Source of the DNA: JAKFWF01 sp963741505
Lineage (GTDB): Bacteria; Pseudomonadota; Alphaproteobacteria; Rhizobiales; Hyphomicrobiaceae
Length of the DNA: 64,000 nt
NCBI GenBank assembly: GCA_963741505.1
Contig: CAVUIJ010000002.1
Coordinates: 248,001 to 312,000 of the forward strand
Reading direction: 5' to 3'
The notes beneath the pieces are model-generated. The model had not been told where the DNA came from and did not search any database. It saw only the letters and a list, made by a program, of their open reading frames with translations. This document shows, one piece after another, positions 51,294 through 60,751 of the stretch. A program made the translations under genes and the position numbers. Numbering within the stretch: the first letter of the stretch is position 1; the number at the start of each line of letters is the position of its first letter.

Positions 51294-52162
51294 CAGCGCA
51301 CGAATTTGTAGTCGAAGTTGTTGCCGAGCGGCGTGATGCGGCCGACCGTCGGAGCGGGGAAATGGATCGGCAGCACCAGCGTCGCAGTATCCGCGACCTT
51401 GCCCAGGAACCCGCGCCGCGACTTGGCCGCCTGTTGCTTGTCGGTGCAGAAGATCGTCGACCAGTCGGGCTCGCGGGCCTGCAGCGCGTGATGCATCAGA
51501 TCGCCCGTCACTACCGCGTGCCGACCCTTGGACCGAATGTCGACGCAGCAGTGGCAAGGCGAATGCCCCGGCGTCGGCGTCAGCGAGAAAGTGTCGTCGA
51601 GCTCGAAGGTATCGTCGACCAGCAGCGCCTGACCGGCTTCCACGACGGGCAAGCAGTTGTAGGTCCACACGTTGCCAGGCGGGTTCTTGCCCTCTCGTGT
51701 CGCCTGCTCCCAAAACCCATACTCGCCCTTGTGGAAGATGTACTTTGCGTTCGGGAACGTCGGCACCCAGTGGCCGTCCCGCAACATGGTGTTCCAGCCG
51801 GTGTGGTCGATGTGCAGGTGGGTGCAGAAGACGTAATCGATGTCTTCGAACCTGAGGCCGGCGGCACGGAAGTTGTCGAGATAGGGCTGCTTCGGAAAAT
51901 CCATCGGCGCCGGATAGCCCTTGTGGTCGCCGGTGCAGGTGTCGATCAGGATGGTATGCTTCGGCGTGCGCACGACGAAGGTCTGGTAGGTGATGACCAT
52001 CTTGCCCGATGCCCGATCGAAAACCACCGGATCGAGTTCGGCCAGATGCTTTTCGCCGATCACCGGATCGTAGTCGGGGAACATGTCGCCCGGCTTGCGC
52101 CACGGCCCATCGCGCTCGATGATGCTGGTGATGGTGACGTCGCCGACGGTGAGCGTCCGCAT
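51293..52162 (-). CDS. MBL-fold metallo-hydrolase
   Basis: 289 residues. Zinc motif CTHLHIDHTGWN (H-x-H-x-D-H), GHSPCHCCVDI, Asp in VVTGDLMHHAL and His in VLPIHFPAPTVGRI. Similar to the N-acyl-homoserine-lactonase/AttM-like branch of hydrolases. First gene of the operon; in this setting it may open an aldonolactone before reduction, but that is a guess. ATG at 52162 preceded by GGGAGG. Confidence 0.9.
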   Translation of the reverse strand: MRTLTVGDVTITSIIERDGPWRKPGDMFPDYDPVIGEKHLAELDPVVFDRASGKMVITYQTFVVRTPKHTILIDTCTGDHKGYPAPMDFPKQPYLDNFRAAGLRFEDIDYVFCTHLHIDHTGWNTMLRDGHWVPTFPNAKYIFHKGEYGFWEQATREGKNPPGNVWTYNCLPVVEAGQALLVDDTFELDDTFSLTPTPGHSPCHCCVDIRSKGRHAVVTGDLMHHALQAREPDWSTIFCTDKQQAAKSRRGFLGKVADTATLVLPIHFPAPTVGRITPLGNNFDYKFVR

Positions 52163-52236
52163 GCTATCGTGCCTCCCCTGATTTGGCGTGAGCGTAGAAC
52201 CATTCGGCGCGGGATGGAACCGGATTGGCGCGCTTC

Positions 52237-52316
52237 GCCCTCTGCCCGCCTCTTCGGGAGAGAGGGCAGAGGCCACCCGACAGGACGGTTCGAGGGTGAG
52301 GGCGGCCGCTTGCTCG
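52237..52316. repeat. Partial copy of the composite intergenic repeat
   Basis: A hairpin of CCTCTGCCC (52239-52247) with its complement (52264-52272) is followed by GAGGGTGAGGGCGGCCGCTT, the reverse complement of 6762-6784 with one base fewer. The order hairpin plus GGTGAGGG-GCCGCTTG is the same as in the first half of the unit at 6657-6720. Confidence 0.6.
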
Positions 52317-52872
52317 CCGCCCGATTGCCAAGCAACGTCGTCGGAGCATAAGCTGCCCTACATGGCGACGTCTGCAGCACCATCGCAAGCGTAGCGAATG
52401 ACCCGGACCGGACGTGTTGCATCCGCTCCTGGCCCAATCTCGACGTTTGCGTATGGTCGGCACGATCGACGTGGTCGAAAGTCCAGCGGCCGTGCTGCGG
52501 CGGCCGCGAAGTCCGGCCAGCCTTGACACGACTTGCGCCCGACGGCGCGACGGACGTGCGGCCGGAAAGAATGGCTCCGCAGCGGCCGAACAAAAATTAT
52601 GGGGCTGCAGAAGAGAGCAAGAAACGATTCAACATATGACTGGAGGGAAGATGGGGAGCGGGTTACAGGCACCATCGTCCGCTTGATCCACTCCCACCGC
52701 CTCCCCGGGCGCAGGCGCGTCAGCGCCAAGACCCGGGGTCGCGTCGGTAGCGGGTGTGCGATCACCTCGACCCACTCCTTGGACGCGGTCCCGGCTCAGC
52801 CCGCTGCCGCAGGCTGTCCGGGAAGGCAGCTGAGAGAGCGGTGCTCGCGCGCTGACAGGGCGCCTGGGGTAA

Positions 52873-52928
52873 GGTGCCCGGCTTTAGTCCGGCACCGTCT
52901 ATGCAGTGGTGCCAGGCTGAAGGCTACC
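52873..52928. repeat. Palindromic repeat, two tandem half-related copies
   Basis: 52873-52896 is a hairpin, GGTGCCCGGC-TTTAGT-CCGGCACC type, like the one at 725-748. At 52908 the same theme begins again (GGTGCCAGGCTGAAGGCTAC) but lacks a complete complement. 52915-52931 also matches 17 bases inside the DUF1127 gene at 63144-63160. Confidence 0.5.
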
Positions 52929-53018
52929 ATCGATCGCGGCCGTTTCGCACGGATCTTGATAGCAGCGCGGTTAAGTGTTCAGCTCAGGTGCGAAGCCTGA
53001 CCCAGCGAGCCGAAATCG

Positions 53019-54473
53019 ATGGCAACCGAGATGCCCAATACCGCCCGCGACCTCGATCCGTCCGACTGGGATGCGTTCCGCCGCGACGCGCACGCGATGC
53101 TGGACGAGATGATCAGCCACATCGAGACCATTCGGGCGCGGCCGGTGTGGCAGCCGGCGCCGGCTGAAACGCGCGACCGCTTCAAGCTGCCGTTGCCACG
53201 CCAGGAGCGCGAGCTCGGCCAGGTGATGGGCGAGGTCAAGAGCCACGTTGCGCCCTACACCACCGGCAACGTCCATCCGCGCTTCATGGGCTGGGTGCAC
53301 GGCGCGGGAACCCCGGTCGGCATGGTCGCCGAGATGATTGCCGCCGGCCTCAACATGAACTGCGGCGGCCGCGACCACATCGGCCACGCGATCGAGGCCC
53401 AGGTGGCGCGCTGGATGGCCGAGGCGGTCGGCCTGCCGCTCGAGTCTTCCGGGCTGTTTGTCACCGGCTCGTCGATGGCGAATTTCCTCGCCCTTCTCGT
53501 CGCCAAGTGCGAGACGGTCGGTGTCGGCACCCGGCGTGATGGCCTCGGCGTGCTGGCAATGCCGCTCGTCGCCTACACCTCGACCGAGGCACACGGTTGC
53601 ATCGCCCAGGCCATGGAACTCGCCGGCATCGGCTCGGCCAGCTTGCGCATGGTCGGCACCGACCACTTGGGCCGCATCAACGCAGCATCCCTCGAAACCG
53701 CGATCGCCGACGACCGTGCGGCCGGGCGGCAACCGTTCCTGATCGTCGCCACTGCCGGCAGCGTCAATACCGGCGCGATCGATCAGCTCGACCTGATTGC
53801 TGAAATCGCTGTCCGTGAAAAAATCTGGTTCCACGTCGACGGCGCGATCGGCGCGCTGGCAATGCTGTCGCCGCAGTTGGCGCCGCTGTTCAAGGGCATC
53901 GAGCGGGCGCAGTCGATCGCCTTCGACTTCCACAAGTGGGGGCACGTACCCTACGACGCGGGCTTCCTGCTGGTGCGCGACCCCGGCGCCCACAAACGCG
54001 CGTTCGTGGCGCCGGCGGCCTATCTGCAGCGCGCGCCCCGCGGTCTGGCCGCAGGCGAAACCTGGCCGAACGATCTCGGCCCCGACCTGTCGCGCGGCGC
54101 GCGGGCACTCAAGACCTGGATGACGATTGCGACGCTCGGCGCCGACCGCATCGGCGACGCCATCCTCGCCAACTGCGAGCTCGCCAAATATCTCGCCGGC
54201 AAGGTCGAACAGCACCCGATGTTCGAACTCGCCGCCCCGGTCGCCCTCAACATCGTCTGCTTCGGCGTCAAGGGCGAGCACGACGGCACGATCAATCGCG
54301 AGACCGTGATGGATCTGCACGAGGCCGGCCTCGCAGCGCCGTCGTGGACCACGATCCGTGGCCGCAGCGTGATCCGTTGCGCGATCGTCAACCACCGCAC
54401 CACCGCCGCCGATATCGACATGACCTTCGACGCCATCGTCGCATTGGCCGAAAAGCGGCAGAAAGGGAATTGA
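53019..54473 (+). CDS. Group II PLP-dependent decarboxylase (aromatic-amino-acid-decarboxylase family)
   Basis: 484 residues. HPRFMGWVHGAGTPVGMVAEM opens the PLP domain; GLFVTGSSMANFLALLVAK, IVATAGSVNTGAIDQL, WFHVDGAIGALAML (Asp to the pyridine N) and FDFHKWGHVPYDAGF with PLP-lysine K306 are intact. Members decarboxylate aromatic amino acids, glutamate, diaminobutyrate or act as aldehyde synthases, so the substrate cannot be assigned. Followed within five bases by the DUF169 gene, then a hydrolase gene: a probable three-gene operon. Confidence 0.9.
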   Translation: MATEMPNTARDLDPSDWDAFRRDAHAMLDEMISHIETIRARPVWQPAPAETRDRFKLPLPRQERELGQVMGEVKSHVAPYTTGNVHPRFMGWVHGAGTPVGMVAEMIAAGLNMNCGGRDHIGHAIEAQVARWMAEAVGLPLESSGLFVTGSSMANFLALLVAKCETVGVGTRRDGLGVLAMPLVAYTSTEAHGCIAQAMELAGIGSASLRMVGTDHLGRINAASLETAIADDRAAGRQPFLIVATAGSVNTGAIDQLDLIAEIAVREKIWFHVDGAIGALAMLSPQLAPLFKGIERAQSIAFDFHKWGHVPYDAGFLLVRDPGAHKRAFVAPAAYLQRAPRGLAAGETWPNDLGPDLSRGARALKTWMTIATLGADRIGDAILANCELAKYLAGKVEQHPMFELAAPVALNIVCFGVKGEHDGTINRETVMDLHEAGLAAPSWTTIRGRSVIRCAIVNHRTTAADIDMTFDAIVALAEKRQKGN

Positions 54474-54477
54474 CCGC

Positions 54478-55263
54478 ATGGCACCCACGATCGGCGAGAT
54501 CGCCGCGAAGCTCGAAAACCTGCTCAAGCTGCGCTCGATCCCGTTCGGCATGAAGCTTTTCGAGCGCCGCGCCGACATGGAAGCGGTTCCGAAGATCCGC
54601 CGGCCGAAATCCATCCACACGCTGGATCAGGCGGTGGCGCAGGCGGCGCGGCTCGGCTGGACGGTCGGCATCACCGCCGATGATCTCGTCGGCGCACAGT
54701 GCCGCGCGGTGGTCGGGCTCGGCCGCGCCAAAGACGACAAGTGGCGATCAGGCCAGCACATGACCGGCGTGTGGTTCGCAACCCTCGAGGATGCCACCGC
54801 CCATCAGGCAGCGATGCACTGCGTCGACGACGGACAGTACGAGGCCTTAGCCGTTGCCCCGCTCGCCTCCGGCCGGCTCGATCCGCCCGACATCGCCCTG
54901 TTCTATGCGACACCGGGCGCCATGATGTACTTCATCAACGGCCTGCAATGGTCGGGCTACAAGCGCTTCGACTGGAGCGTGGTCGGCGAAAGCGCCTGCG
55001 CCGACAGCTGGGGCCGCGCCCTCAAGACCCGCGAGCCGTCGCTGTCGATCCCCTGCTTCGCCGAACGACGCTACGGCGGTGTGCTCGACGACGAAATGCT
55101 GATGGCACTGCCGCCGGACTATCTTGCCAGGGCGATCACCGGCATGGAAGCGCTGGCCAAGAACGGCTTGCGCTACCCCTTCCCGCAATACGGCATCCAG
55201 CAGGACGTGCGCGACGGCATGGCGCGCAGCTATCCCGATCGTGCCGCCACCAAACCGACCTGA
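54478..55263 (+). CDS. DUF169 family protein
   Basis: 261 residues. LLKLRSIPFGMKLFERRADM at the N-terminus, then CRAVVGLGRAKDD, LASGRLDPPDIALFYATPGAMMYFINGLQ split by a short turn, and CADSWGRALKTREPSLSIPC. These agree with DUF169, whose members often stand next to redox or amino-acid enzymes but have no established function. Several conserved Cys (QCRAV, ESACADSW, IPCFAERR) could bind a metal. Start codon five bases after the decarboxylase stop. Confidence 0.82.
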   Translation: MAPTIGEIAAKLENLLKLRSIPFGMKLFERRADMEAVPKIRRPKSIHTLDQAVAQAARLGWTVGITADDLVGAQCRAVVGLGRAKDDKWRSGQHMTGVWFATLEDATAHQAAMHCVDDGQYEALAVAPLASGRLDPPDIALFYATPGAMMYFINGLQWSGYKRFDWSVVGESACADSWGRALKTREPSLSIPCFAERRYGGVLDDEMLMALPPDYLARAITGMEALAKNGLRYPFPQYGIQQDVRDGMARSYPDRAATKPT

Positions 55264-55296
55264 AATCATTCACGCTCCGCTAGAAAGGGAACCTCG

Positions 55297-56094
55297 ATGC
55301 TCATTAACCTGGCGCGACGCCGGCTCTACTATGATCTATGCGGCGCCGAGACTGGACCCGTCGTGTGCTTCACCCATTCGCTGGCCTCCGACAGCGGCAT
55401 GTGGGCCGAGCAAATGCCGCCGCTGCTTGCCGCCGGCTATCGCATTCTTCGCCTCGACATGCGCGGCCACGGCGGCAGCGATGCGGTGGCGGGCGACTAC
55501 ACCATGCAGCAACTCGCCGACGACGTCGCCGCCGCACTCGACTTTCTCGCTCTCGACCGGGTCCATTTCGTCGGCCTTTCGATCGGCGGCATGATCGGCC
55601 AGGCCTTTGCCATCGACCATGGCCACCGCCTCGCCTCGACCATGCTGTGCGATACCTCGCCGCAGACGCCGGCAGGCGCCCAAGCCGCCTGGGCGCCGCG
55701 CATCGAGGCGGTCACGAAGGCGAATTCGCTGGCGCCGCTCGCCGATCCGACGATGCAGCGCTGGTTCACCGACGACTTCAAGAAGGTCAACCCCGGCCGC
55801 TGGAGCCAGATCCACGCCACCATCGCCGGCACCACGCCTGCGGGCTACCTCGGCTGTGCCGGCGCAATCCTGAATTTCGACTTCGTGCCGAAGTTGCCCG
55901 AGATCAAGGCACCGGCGCTGGTCGTGTGCGGCGCCGACGACGAAGGCACGCCGCCGGCCGGCAACAGGCGCATCGCCGAACTGATCCCGGGCGGGCGCTA
56001 CGAGGAGATCGCCGCGGCCCGTCATTTCCCCAACGTCGAGCGGGCGCAAGTCTTCAATCGCATTCTGCTTGACTGGCTCGCCGCCCGGCGCTGA
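55297..56094 (+). CDS. Alpha/beta hydrolase, 3-oxoadipate enol-lactonase-like
   Basis: 265 residues. Oxyanion region CFTHSLASDSGMW; DMRGHGGSD; nucleophile elbow GLSIGGMIG with Ser95; acid in VVCGADDEGTPP; His in AAARHFPNVE. Close to PcaD (beta-ketoadipate pathway), but no other pca gene is near, so another lactone or ester is possible. AAGGGA lies upstream of the ATG. Third gene of the decarboxylase operon. Confidence 0.85.
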   Translation: MLINLARRRLYYDLCGAETGPVVCFTHSLASDSGMWAEQMPPLLAAGYRILRLDMRGHGGSDAVAGDYTMQQLADDVAAALDFLALDRVHFVGLSIGGMIGQAFAIDHGHRLASTMLCDTSPQTPAGAQAAWAPRIEAVTKANSLAPLADPTMQRWFTDDFKKVNPGRWSQIHATIAGTTPAGYLGCAGAILNFDFVPKLPEIKAPALVVCGADDEGTPPAGNRRIAELIPGGRYEEIAAARHFPNVERAQVFNRILLDWLAARR

Positions 56095-56113
56095 TCGAGC
56101 GCGCGGGGCCGCC

Positions 56114-58124
56114 TCAAGCTGCCTGCGGCGCGCGTTCGACCAGGCGCACGATGTCGGCCATTATGTCGTTGATCTGGAAGTCCTTGGGCGTATAGACGCC
56201 GGCAACGCCCATCGCCTTCAAGGCGCGGGCGTCCTCCGGCGGAATGATGCCGCCGACCACCACCGGAATATCGGACAGCTGCGCGGCCCGCATGCGCTCC
56301 ATGACGTCGCGCACCAGCGCCAGGTGCGAGCCGGACAATATCGACAGGCCGACGACGTGCACGCTTTCGTCGAGGGCGGCACGGACGATCTGCGCCGGCG
56401 TCAGCCGAATGCCCTCGTAGACCACCTCCATGCCACTGTCGCGGGCCCTGACAGCGATCTGCTCGGCGCCGTTCGAATGGCCATCAAGACCCGGCTTGCC
56501 GACGAGGATCTTCAGCCGCCGACCAAGCGCCCTCGACACCGCCTCGACCTCGGTACGCACCGCGGCGAGCCCCTCGCTGCCGACGGTTACGGCGCGGCCG
56601 ATGCCGGTCGGCGCGCGATATTCGCCGAACACGCGACGAAGGGCTGCTGCCCCACTCGCCGGTGGTGACACCGGCCTTGGCGGCGACGATCGACGGCTCC
56701 ATGATATTGCGGCCATCGCGGGCAGCGGCTTCGAGATCGGCCAGCGCTTTCAACACCGCTGCCTGATCGCGCTTGGCGCGCCAAGCCTTGAGCTTCTCCA
56801 CCTGCTGGGCTTCGAGCGCCGGATCGACCACTTCGATCTGGCTGTCACCGCCCGACAGCGGCGAGGCCTCGGTCTCGGTCCAGCGGTTGACGCCGACCAC
56901 GACCTGAGCGCCGGTCTCGATGCCGCGCAGCCGCTCGGCATTGCTCTCGACCAGACGCCGCTTCATGTATTCGATCGCAGCGACCGCGCCGCCCATGGCC
57001 TCGATCACGGCGAGTTCGGCGCGGGCTTCCCGCTTCAAGTCCTCGACCTTGCGTTCGATCTCGGCCGAGCCGTCGAAGATGTCGCCGTATTCCAGCAAGT
57101 CGGTCTCGTAGGCGAGGATCTGCTGCATCCGGAGCGACCACTGCTGATCCCATGGCCGCGGCAGGCCCAACGCCTCGTTCCAGGCCGGCAGCTGCACGGC
57201 GCGGGCGCGGGCGCGCTTCGACAGGGTGACGGCCAGCATCTCGATCAGGATGCGATAGACGTTGTTTTCCGGCTGCTGTTCGGTGAGCCCCAGCGAATTG
57301 ACCTGCACACCGTAGCGGAACAACCGATGCTTCGGATCGGTGACGCCGTAACGCGTGGTGCAGATCTCGTCCCACAGGTCGACGAACGCGCGCATCTTGC
57401 AAATCTCAGTGATGAACTTGAGACCGGCGTTGACGAAGAACGACACGCGCCCGACCACGGCGCCGAATGCTTCCGGCGTGACCGCGCCCGACGCCTTCAC
57501 CGCATCGAGCACGGCGATGCCAGTGGCCAGCGCAAACGCCAGCTCCTGTACCGGTGTCGCACCAGCTTCCTGCAGATGATAAGAGCACACGTTGGTCGGG
57601 TTCCAGCGCGGCACCTGCGCGCAAGAGAACACCACCGTATCCTTGATCAGCCTGAGCGACGGCTCCGGCGGGAAGACGTAGGTTCCGCGCGACAGGTATT
57701 CCTTGATGATGTCGTTCTGGATCGTACCGGTCAGGTTGCCACGGGGCACGCCGCGCTCGTCGGCGACCGCGACATAGAGTGCGAACAGCCACGCCGCCGT
57801 CGCGTTGATCGTCATCGAAGTGTTCATCTGGCCGAGCGGGATCTCGGCCATGAGGTCGCGCATGTCGCCGATGTGGGACACCGGCACGCCGACCTTGCCG
57901 ACCTCGCCACGAGCCAGTTCGTGATCGCTGTCGTAGCCGGTCTGCGTCGGCAGATCGAAAGCGATCGACAGCCCGGTCTGGCCCTTGGCGAGATTGCGCC
58001 GGTAGAGCGCATTCGACTTTGCCGCCGTCGAATGCCCGGCGTAGGTGCGAAACAGCCATGGCTGGTCGCGCTGCGGCGCGACATCGGTTGTAGTTGCCTT
58101 GGCCGGTGTGGGCGGTTGGCGCAT
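56114..58124 (-). CDS. meaA: MeaA-type acyl-CoA mutase (ethylmalonyl-CoA mutase), frameshifted
   Basis: Adenosylcobalamin-dependent mutase. N-terminal barrel: DQPWLFRTYAGHSTAAKSNA, GLSIAFDLPTQTGYDSDHEL, GQMNTSMTINATAAWLFALY, QNDIIKEYLSRGTYVFPPEP, CSYHLQEAGATP. One extra G in the CCCC run at 56650-56653 (plus strand) breaks the frame; the B12 domain continues with KPGLDGHSNGAEQIAVRA (D-x-H-x2-G) and GLSILSGSH. Repaired length 669. The sequence is of the MeaA/Ecm group, not methylmalonyl-CoA mutase. Works with Ccr, encoded nearby. Confidence 0.9.
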
Positions 58125-58239
58125 GGGTCACCTTGTTCGCAACTGCGATATGGTGACCATAGTCGATTTGCGCAGGCTGTGAATACGCCCTTCGCCGAAA
58201 GCGGTCATAACGGACGGATTAGCGCATTGGAAGGTCGGG

Positions 58240-58596
58240 CTAGTGCGCGCCGTTCCCGGGCGACTGCAGGGCTGTCGGCTTGCGACCGGCGTAGTCGTGC
58301 ACCAGCATCACGATGCGGACCAGGGCCACGATCACGATCAGGGCGACGATCATGCCGATGCCGGTGGTCAACGCCAAGCCGGGCCCGCGCTCTAGGGTCG
58401 CGACCATATAGGTGCCCTGCAGCAGGGCGGTTGCGGCCAGCGAACTCAATACCAGCAGCGGGAAACTTGCCACCGCCAGCCCGGCGATCGGCAAGACCGA
58501 GCGCATGATAAGGCACGCCAGCGCGCAGATCATCAACACCAACACTAGTCCGTTGGTATCAAGCGCAAACATCCGAGTGATGAATTGGTGCACCAT
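58240..58596 (-). CDS. Small membrane protein, unknown
   Basis: 118 residues with three helices: LVLVLMICALACLIMRSVLP, IAGLAVASFPLLVLSSLAAT and ALTTGIGMIVALIVIVALVR. N-terminus FITRMFALDTNG and a polar tail. I do not recognise the family. It lies between the divergent meaA and ccr genes, on the meaA strand, 116 bases upstream of meaA. Confidence 0.65.
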   Translation of the reverse strand: MVHQFITRMFALDTNGLVLVLMICALACLIMRSVLPIAGLAVASFPLLVLSSLAATALLQGTYMVATLERGPGLALTTGIGMIVALIVIVALVRIVMLVHDYAGRKPTALQSPGNGAH

Positions 58597-58850
58597 AATT
58601 CGCCTCGCTCACGTCGCCGACCCGTGCCCGAACAGGCCGCAGCTACGGCTTTTCTCGACGTTGCCGATAAGCGTACTCGAACAGAATTAACAGCGTGTTT
58701 AGGCTCGTTGCAGCGACACCTTGCGGCAGGACCAACCGCCATCGCGGTAAAAAAATCCTTGAAACCGCACCGCTTCTGTGTGTGATCATGCTGCAATGCA
58801 ACAAACCGCCTGCAACCGTCGAAGCAGGGCAAAAATTCGGGGGTGCCGCA

Positions 58851-60155
58851 GTGATCAAGTCGTCAGCCACTACGAACGACAATCCCAAGACCGCAGCGCC
58901 ATTGAAGGATCTTTACGAGGTCGGCGAGATTCCGCCGCTCGGCCACGTGCCGAAGAACATGTATGCCTGGGCCATTCGCAAGGAGCGGCACGGCAATCCC
59001 GACACCGCCATGCAGGTCGAGGTGGTGCCGACCTGGCCGCTCGACAGCCACGACGTGCTGGTGCTGGTGATGGCCGCCGGCGTCAACTACAATGGCGTAT
59101 GGGCGGCTCTCGGCAAGCCGATCTCACCGTTCGACGGCCACAAGGCGCCCTACCACATCGCCGGCTCGGATGCCGCCGGCATCGTCTGGGCGGTGGGCTC
59201 CAAGGTCAAGCGCTGGAAGGTCGGCGACGAGGTCGTCGTCCACTGCAACCAGGACGACGGCGACGACGAGGAGTGCAACGGCGGCGACCCGATGTTCTCG
59301 TCCTCACAGCGCATCTGGGGCTATGAGACGCCGGACGGCTCGTTCTCCCAGTTCACCCGGGTGCAGGACCGCCAGCTGATGGAGCGGCCGAAACACCTGA
59401 CCTGGGAGGAGAGCGCCTGCTACATCCTGGTGCTCGCCACCGCCTACCGCATGCTGTTCGGCCATCGCCCGCACGTCCTGCGGCCGGGCCACAACGTGCT
59501 GGTGTGGGGCGCCTCGGGCGGCCTCGGGTCGATGGCGGTACAGCTCATTGCCGCCGCCGGTGCCAACGCCATCGGCGTCGTCTCCGATGACGACAAGCGC
59601 GAGTTCGTCATGCAGCTCGGCGCCCGCGGCGTCATCAACCGCAAGAACTTCGACTGCTGGGGCGAGATGCCCGACATCGGCACGCCGCAATACGGCACCT
59701 GGTTCAAGGAGGCGCGCAAGTTCGGCGCCGCCATCTGGGAGACCACCGGCAAGGGCAACAACGTCGACTTCGTGTTCGAGCACCCAGGCGCCTCGACCTT
59801 CCCGGTGTCGGTGTTCGTCGTCAAGCGCGGCGGCATGGTGGTGATCTGCGCCGGCACCACCGGCTACAAGCTCACCATGGATGCGCGCTATCTGTGGATG
59901 CACCAGAAGCGCGTGCAGGGCTCGCACTTCGCCAACCTGCTGCAGGCGGCGCAGGCCAACAAGCTCGTGGTCGAACGCCGCATCGACCCCTGCATGTCGG
60001 AAGTGTTCCCGTGGGCGCAGATCCCCAAGGCGCACGTGCGCATGCTCAAGAACGAGCACAAGCCGGGCAACATGGCGGTGCTGGTATCGAGCCCGACCAC
60101 CGGCCTGCGCACCTTCGAGGACGTGCTGGAGCAAAGCCGCAAGCGGTTCGCTTGA
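58851..60155 (+). CDS. ccr: Crotonyl-CoA carboxylase/reductase
   Basis: 434 residues from the GTG at 58851. Converts crotonyl-CoA plus CO2 and NADPH to ethylmalonyl-CoA, the key step of the ethylmalonyl-CoA pathway for acetate and C1 assimilation. KDLYEVGEIPPLGHVPKNMY and AWAIRKERHGNPDTAMQVEV are typical; GVNYNGVWAALG, IWGYETPDGSFSQF and QGSHFANLLQ hold the Asn, Glu and His equivalent to the CO2 pocket; NADPH loop VWGASGGLGSMAVQL. GGGGGTG precedes the GTG; no ATG fits better. Confidence 0.95.
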   Translation: MIKSSATTNDNPKTAAPLKDLYEVGEIPPLGHVPKNMYAWAIRKERHGNPDTAMQVEVVPTWPLDSHDVLVLVMAAGVNYNGVWAALGKPISPFDGHKAPYHIAGSDAAGIVWAVGSKVKRWKVGDEVVVHCNQDDGDDEECNGGDPMFSSSQRIWGYETPDGSFSQFTRVQDRQLMERPKHLTWEESACYILVLATAYRMLFGHRPHVLRPGHNVLVWGASGGLGSMAVQLIAAAGANAIGVVSDDDKREFVMQLGARGVINRKNFDCWGEMPDIGTPQYGTWFKEARKFGAAIWETTGKGNNVDFVFEHPGASTFPVSVFVVKRGGMVVICAGTTGYKLTMDARYLWMHQKRVQGSHFANLLQAAQANKLVVERRIDPCMSEVFPWAQIPKAHVRMLKNEHKPGNMAVLVSSPTTGLRTFEDVLEQSRKRFA

Positions 60156-60246
60156 TTGAGCGCAAGACTGCCGCTTGATCTCGGCTGCGAACGCTCCTAT
60201 GGCTCTCGCGAAAGCGGGCATCAAGGACAGCCGGGACAGGCGACCG

Positions 60247-60642
60247 ATGGCAAGCGTGACGTTCGAGCTCGACGATGCGGTCGAGTGGCTGGAAGCATTC
60301 GAGGCGGATGGTCTCGCCTCGGTGCAGTCAGCCTTCGACACGTTGCTCGAGATGGAAGCAGCCGACTACATCGAGGCGACCGACGCCGCGCACGGCCTCG
60401 CCGCCGCCGAGATGGTGGCTGCGGCCCGCGATGACGACACCTCGCGGCTGCCGAAGTCGGCGCATGCCGCCTTCAACGAACACAAGGGCGAGATCGAGGA
60501 TGCCGACCTTGCTGCATCCGCCCGCAAGATCGTCGCCCGCATTCTGAAGAACTCCGAGTTGAAGGACGAAGCCGAAGCCGGCGACGACGCCGAAGCCTGG
60601 AGCGACGACATCAGGGAGCTGCTGGAACGGTTGAAGGGGTAG
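60247..60642 (+). CDS. DUF4259-like acidic protein
   Basis: 131 residues, very acidic. VTFELDDAVEWLEAFEADGL, then AADYIEATDAAHGLAAAEMV and SARKIVARILKNSELKDEAE, ending DDIRELLERLKG. This helical pattern fits DUF4259, found alone in many bacteria, function unknown. The ATG at 60247 is favoured by AGGCGA upstream; an ATG at 60175 would add 24 basic residues. 91 bases after ccr. Confidence 0.7.
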   Translation: MASVTFELDDAVEWLEAFEADGLASVQSAFDTLLEMEAADYIEATDAAHGLAAAEMVAAARDDDTSRLPKSAHAAFNEHKGEIEDADLAASARKIVARILKNSELKDEAEAGDDAEAWSDDIRELLERLKG

Positions 60643-60751
60643 CTTGGAACGCGGACACTAAACCGGCTTCAAGACCGCAAAGTTGGCGGAATGCCTCGTG
60701 TCGGCGCGCAAGTGGATTTTGCGTCCCCTGCCCGACTGAGCCGGGAACGCT

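Larger units (their letters stand above)
52163..53018. other. Gene-free stretch with repeats
   Basis: 856 bases between the MBL gene and the PLP decarboxylase gene, which are divergent. No convincing gene. Repeats are present at 52237-52316 and 52873-52928; a short AT-richer patch at 52590-52640 may hold the promoters. Frames are short, Arg-rich and without ribosome-binding sites. Confidence 0.45.

Noticed and set aside
55297..56094. Assigning pcaD and a beta-ketoadipate pathway
   Set aside because: No other pca gene nearby; the hydrolase family is broad.
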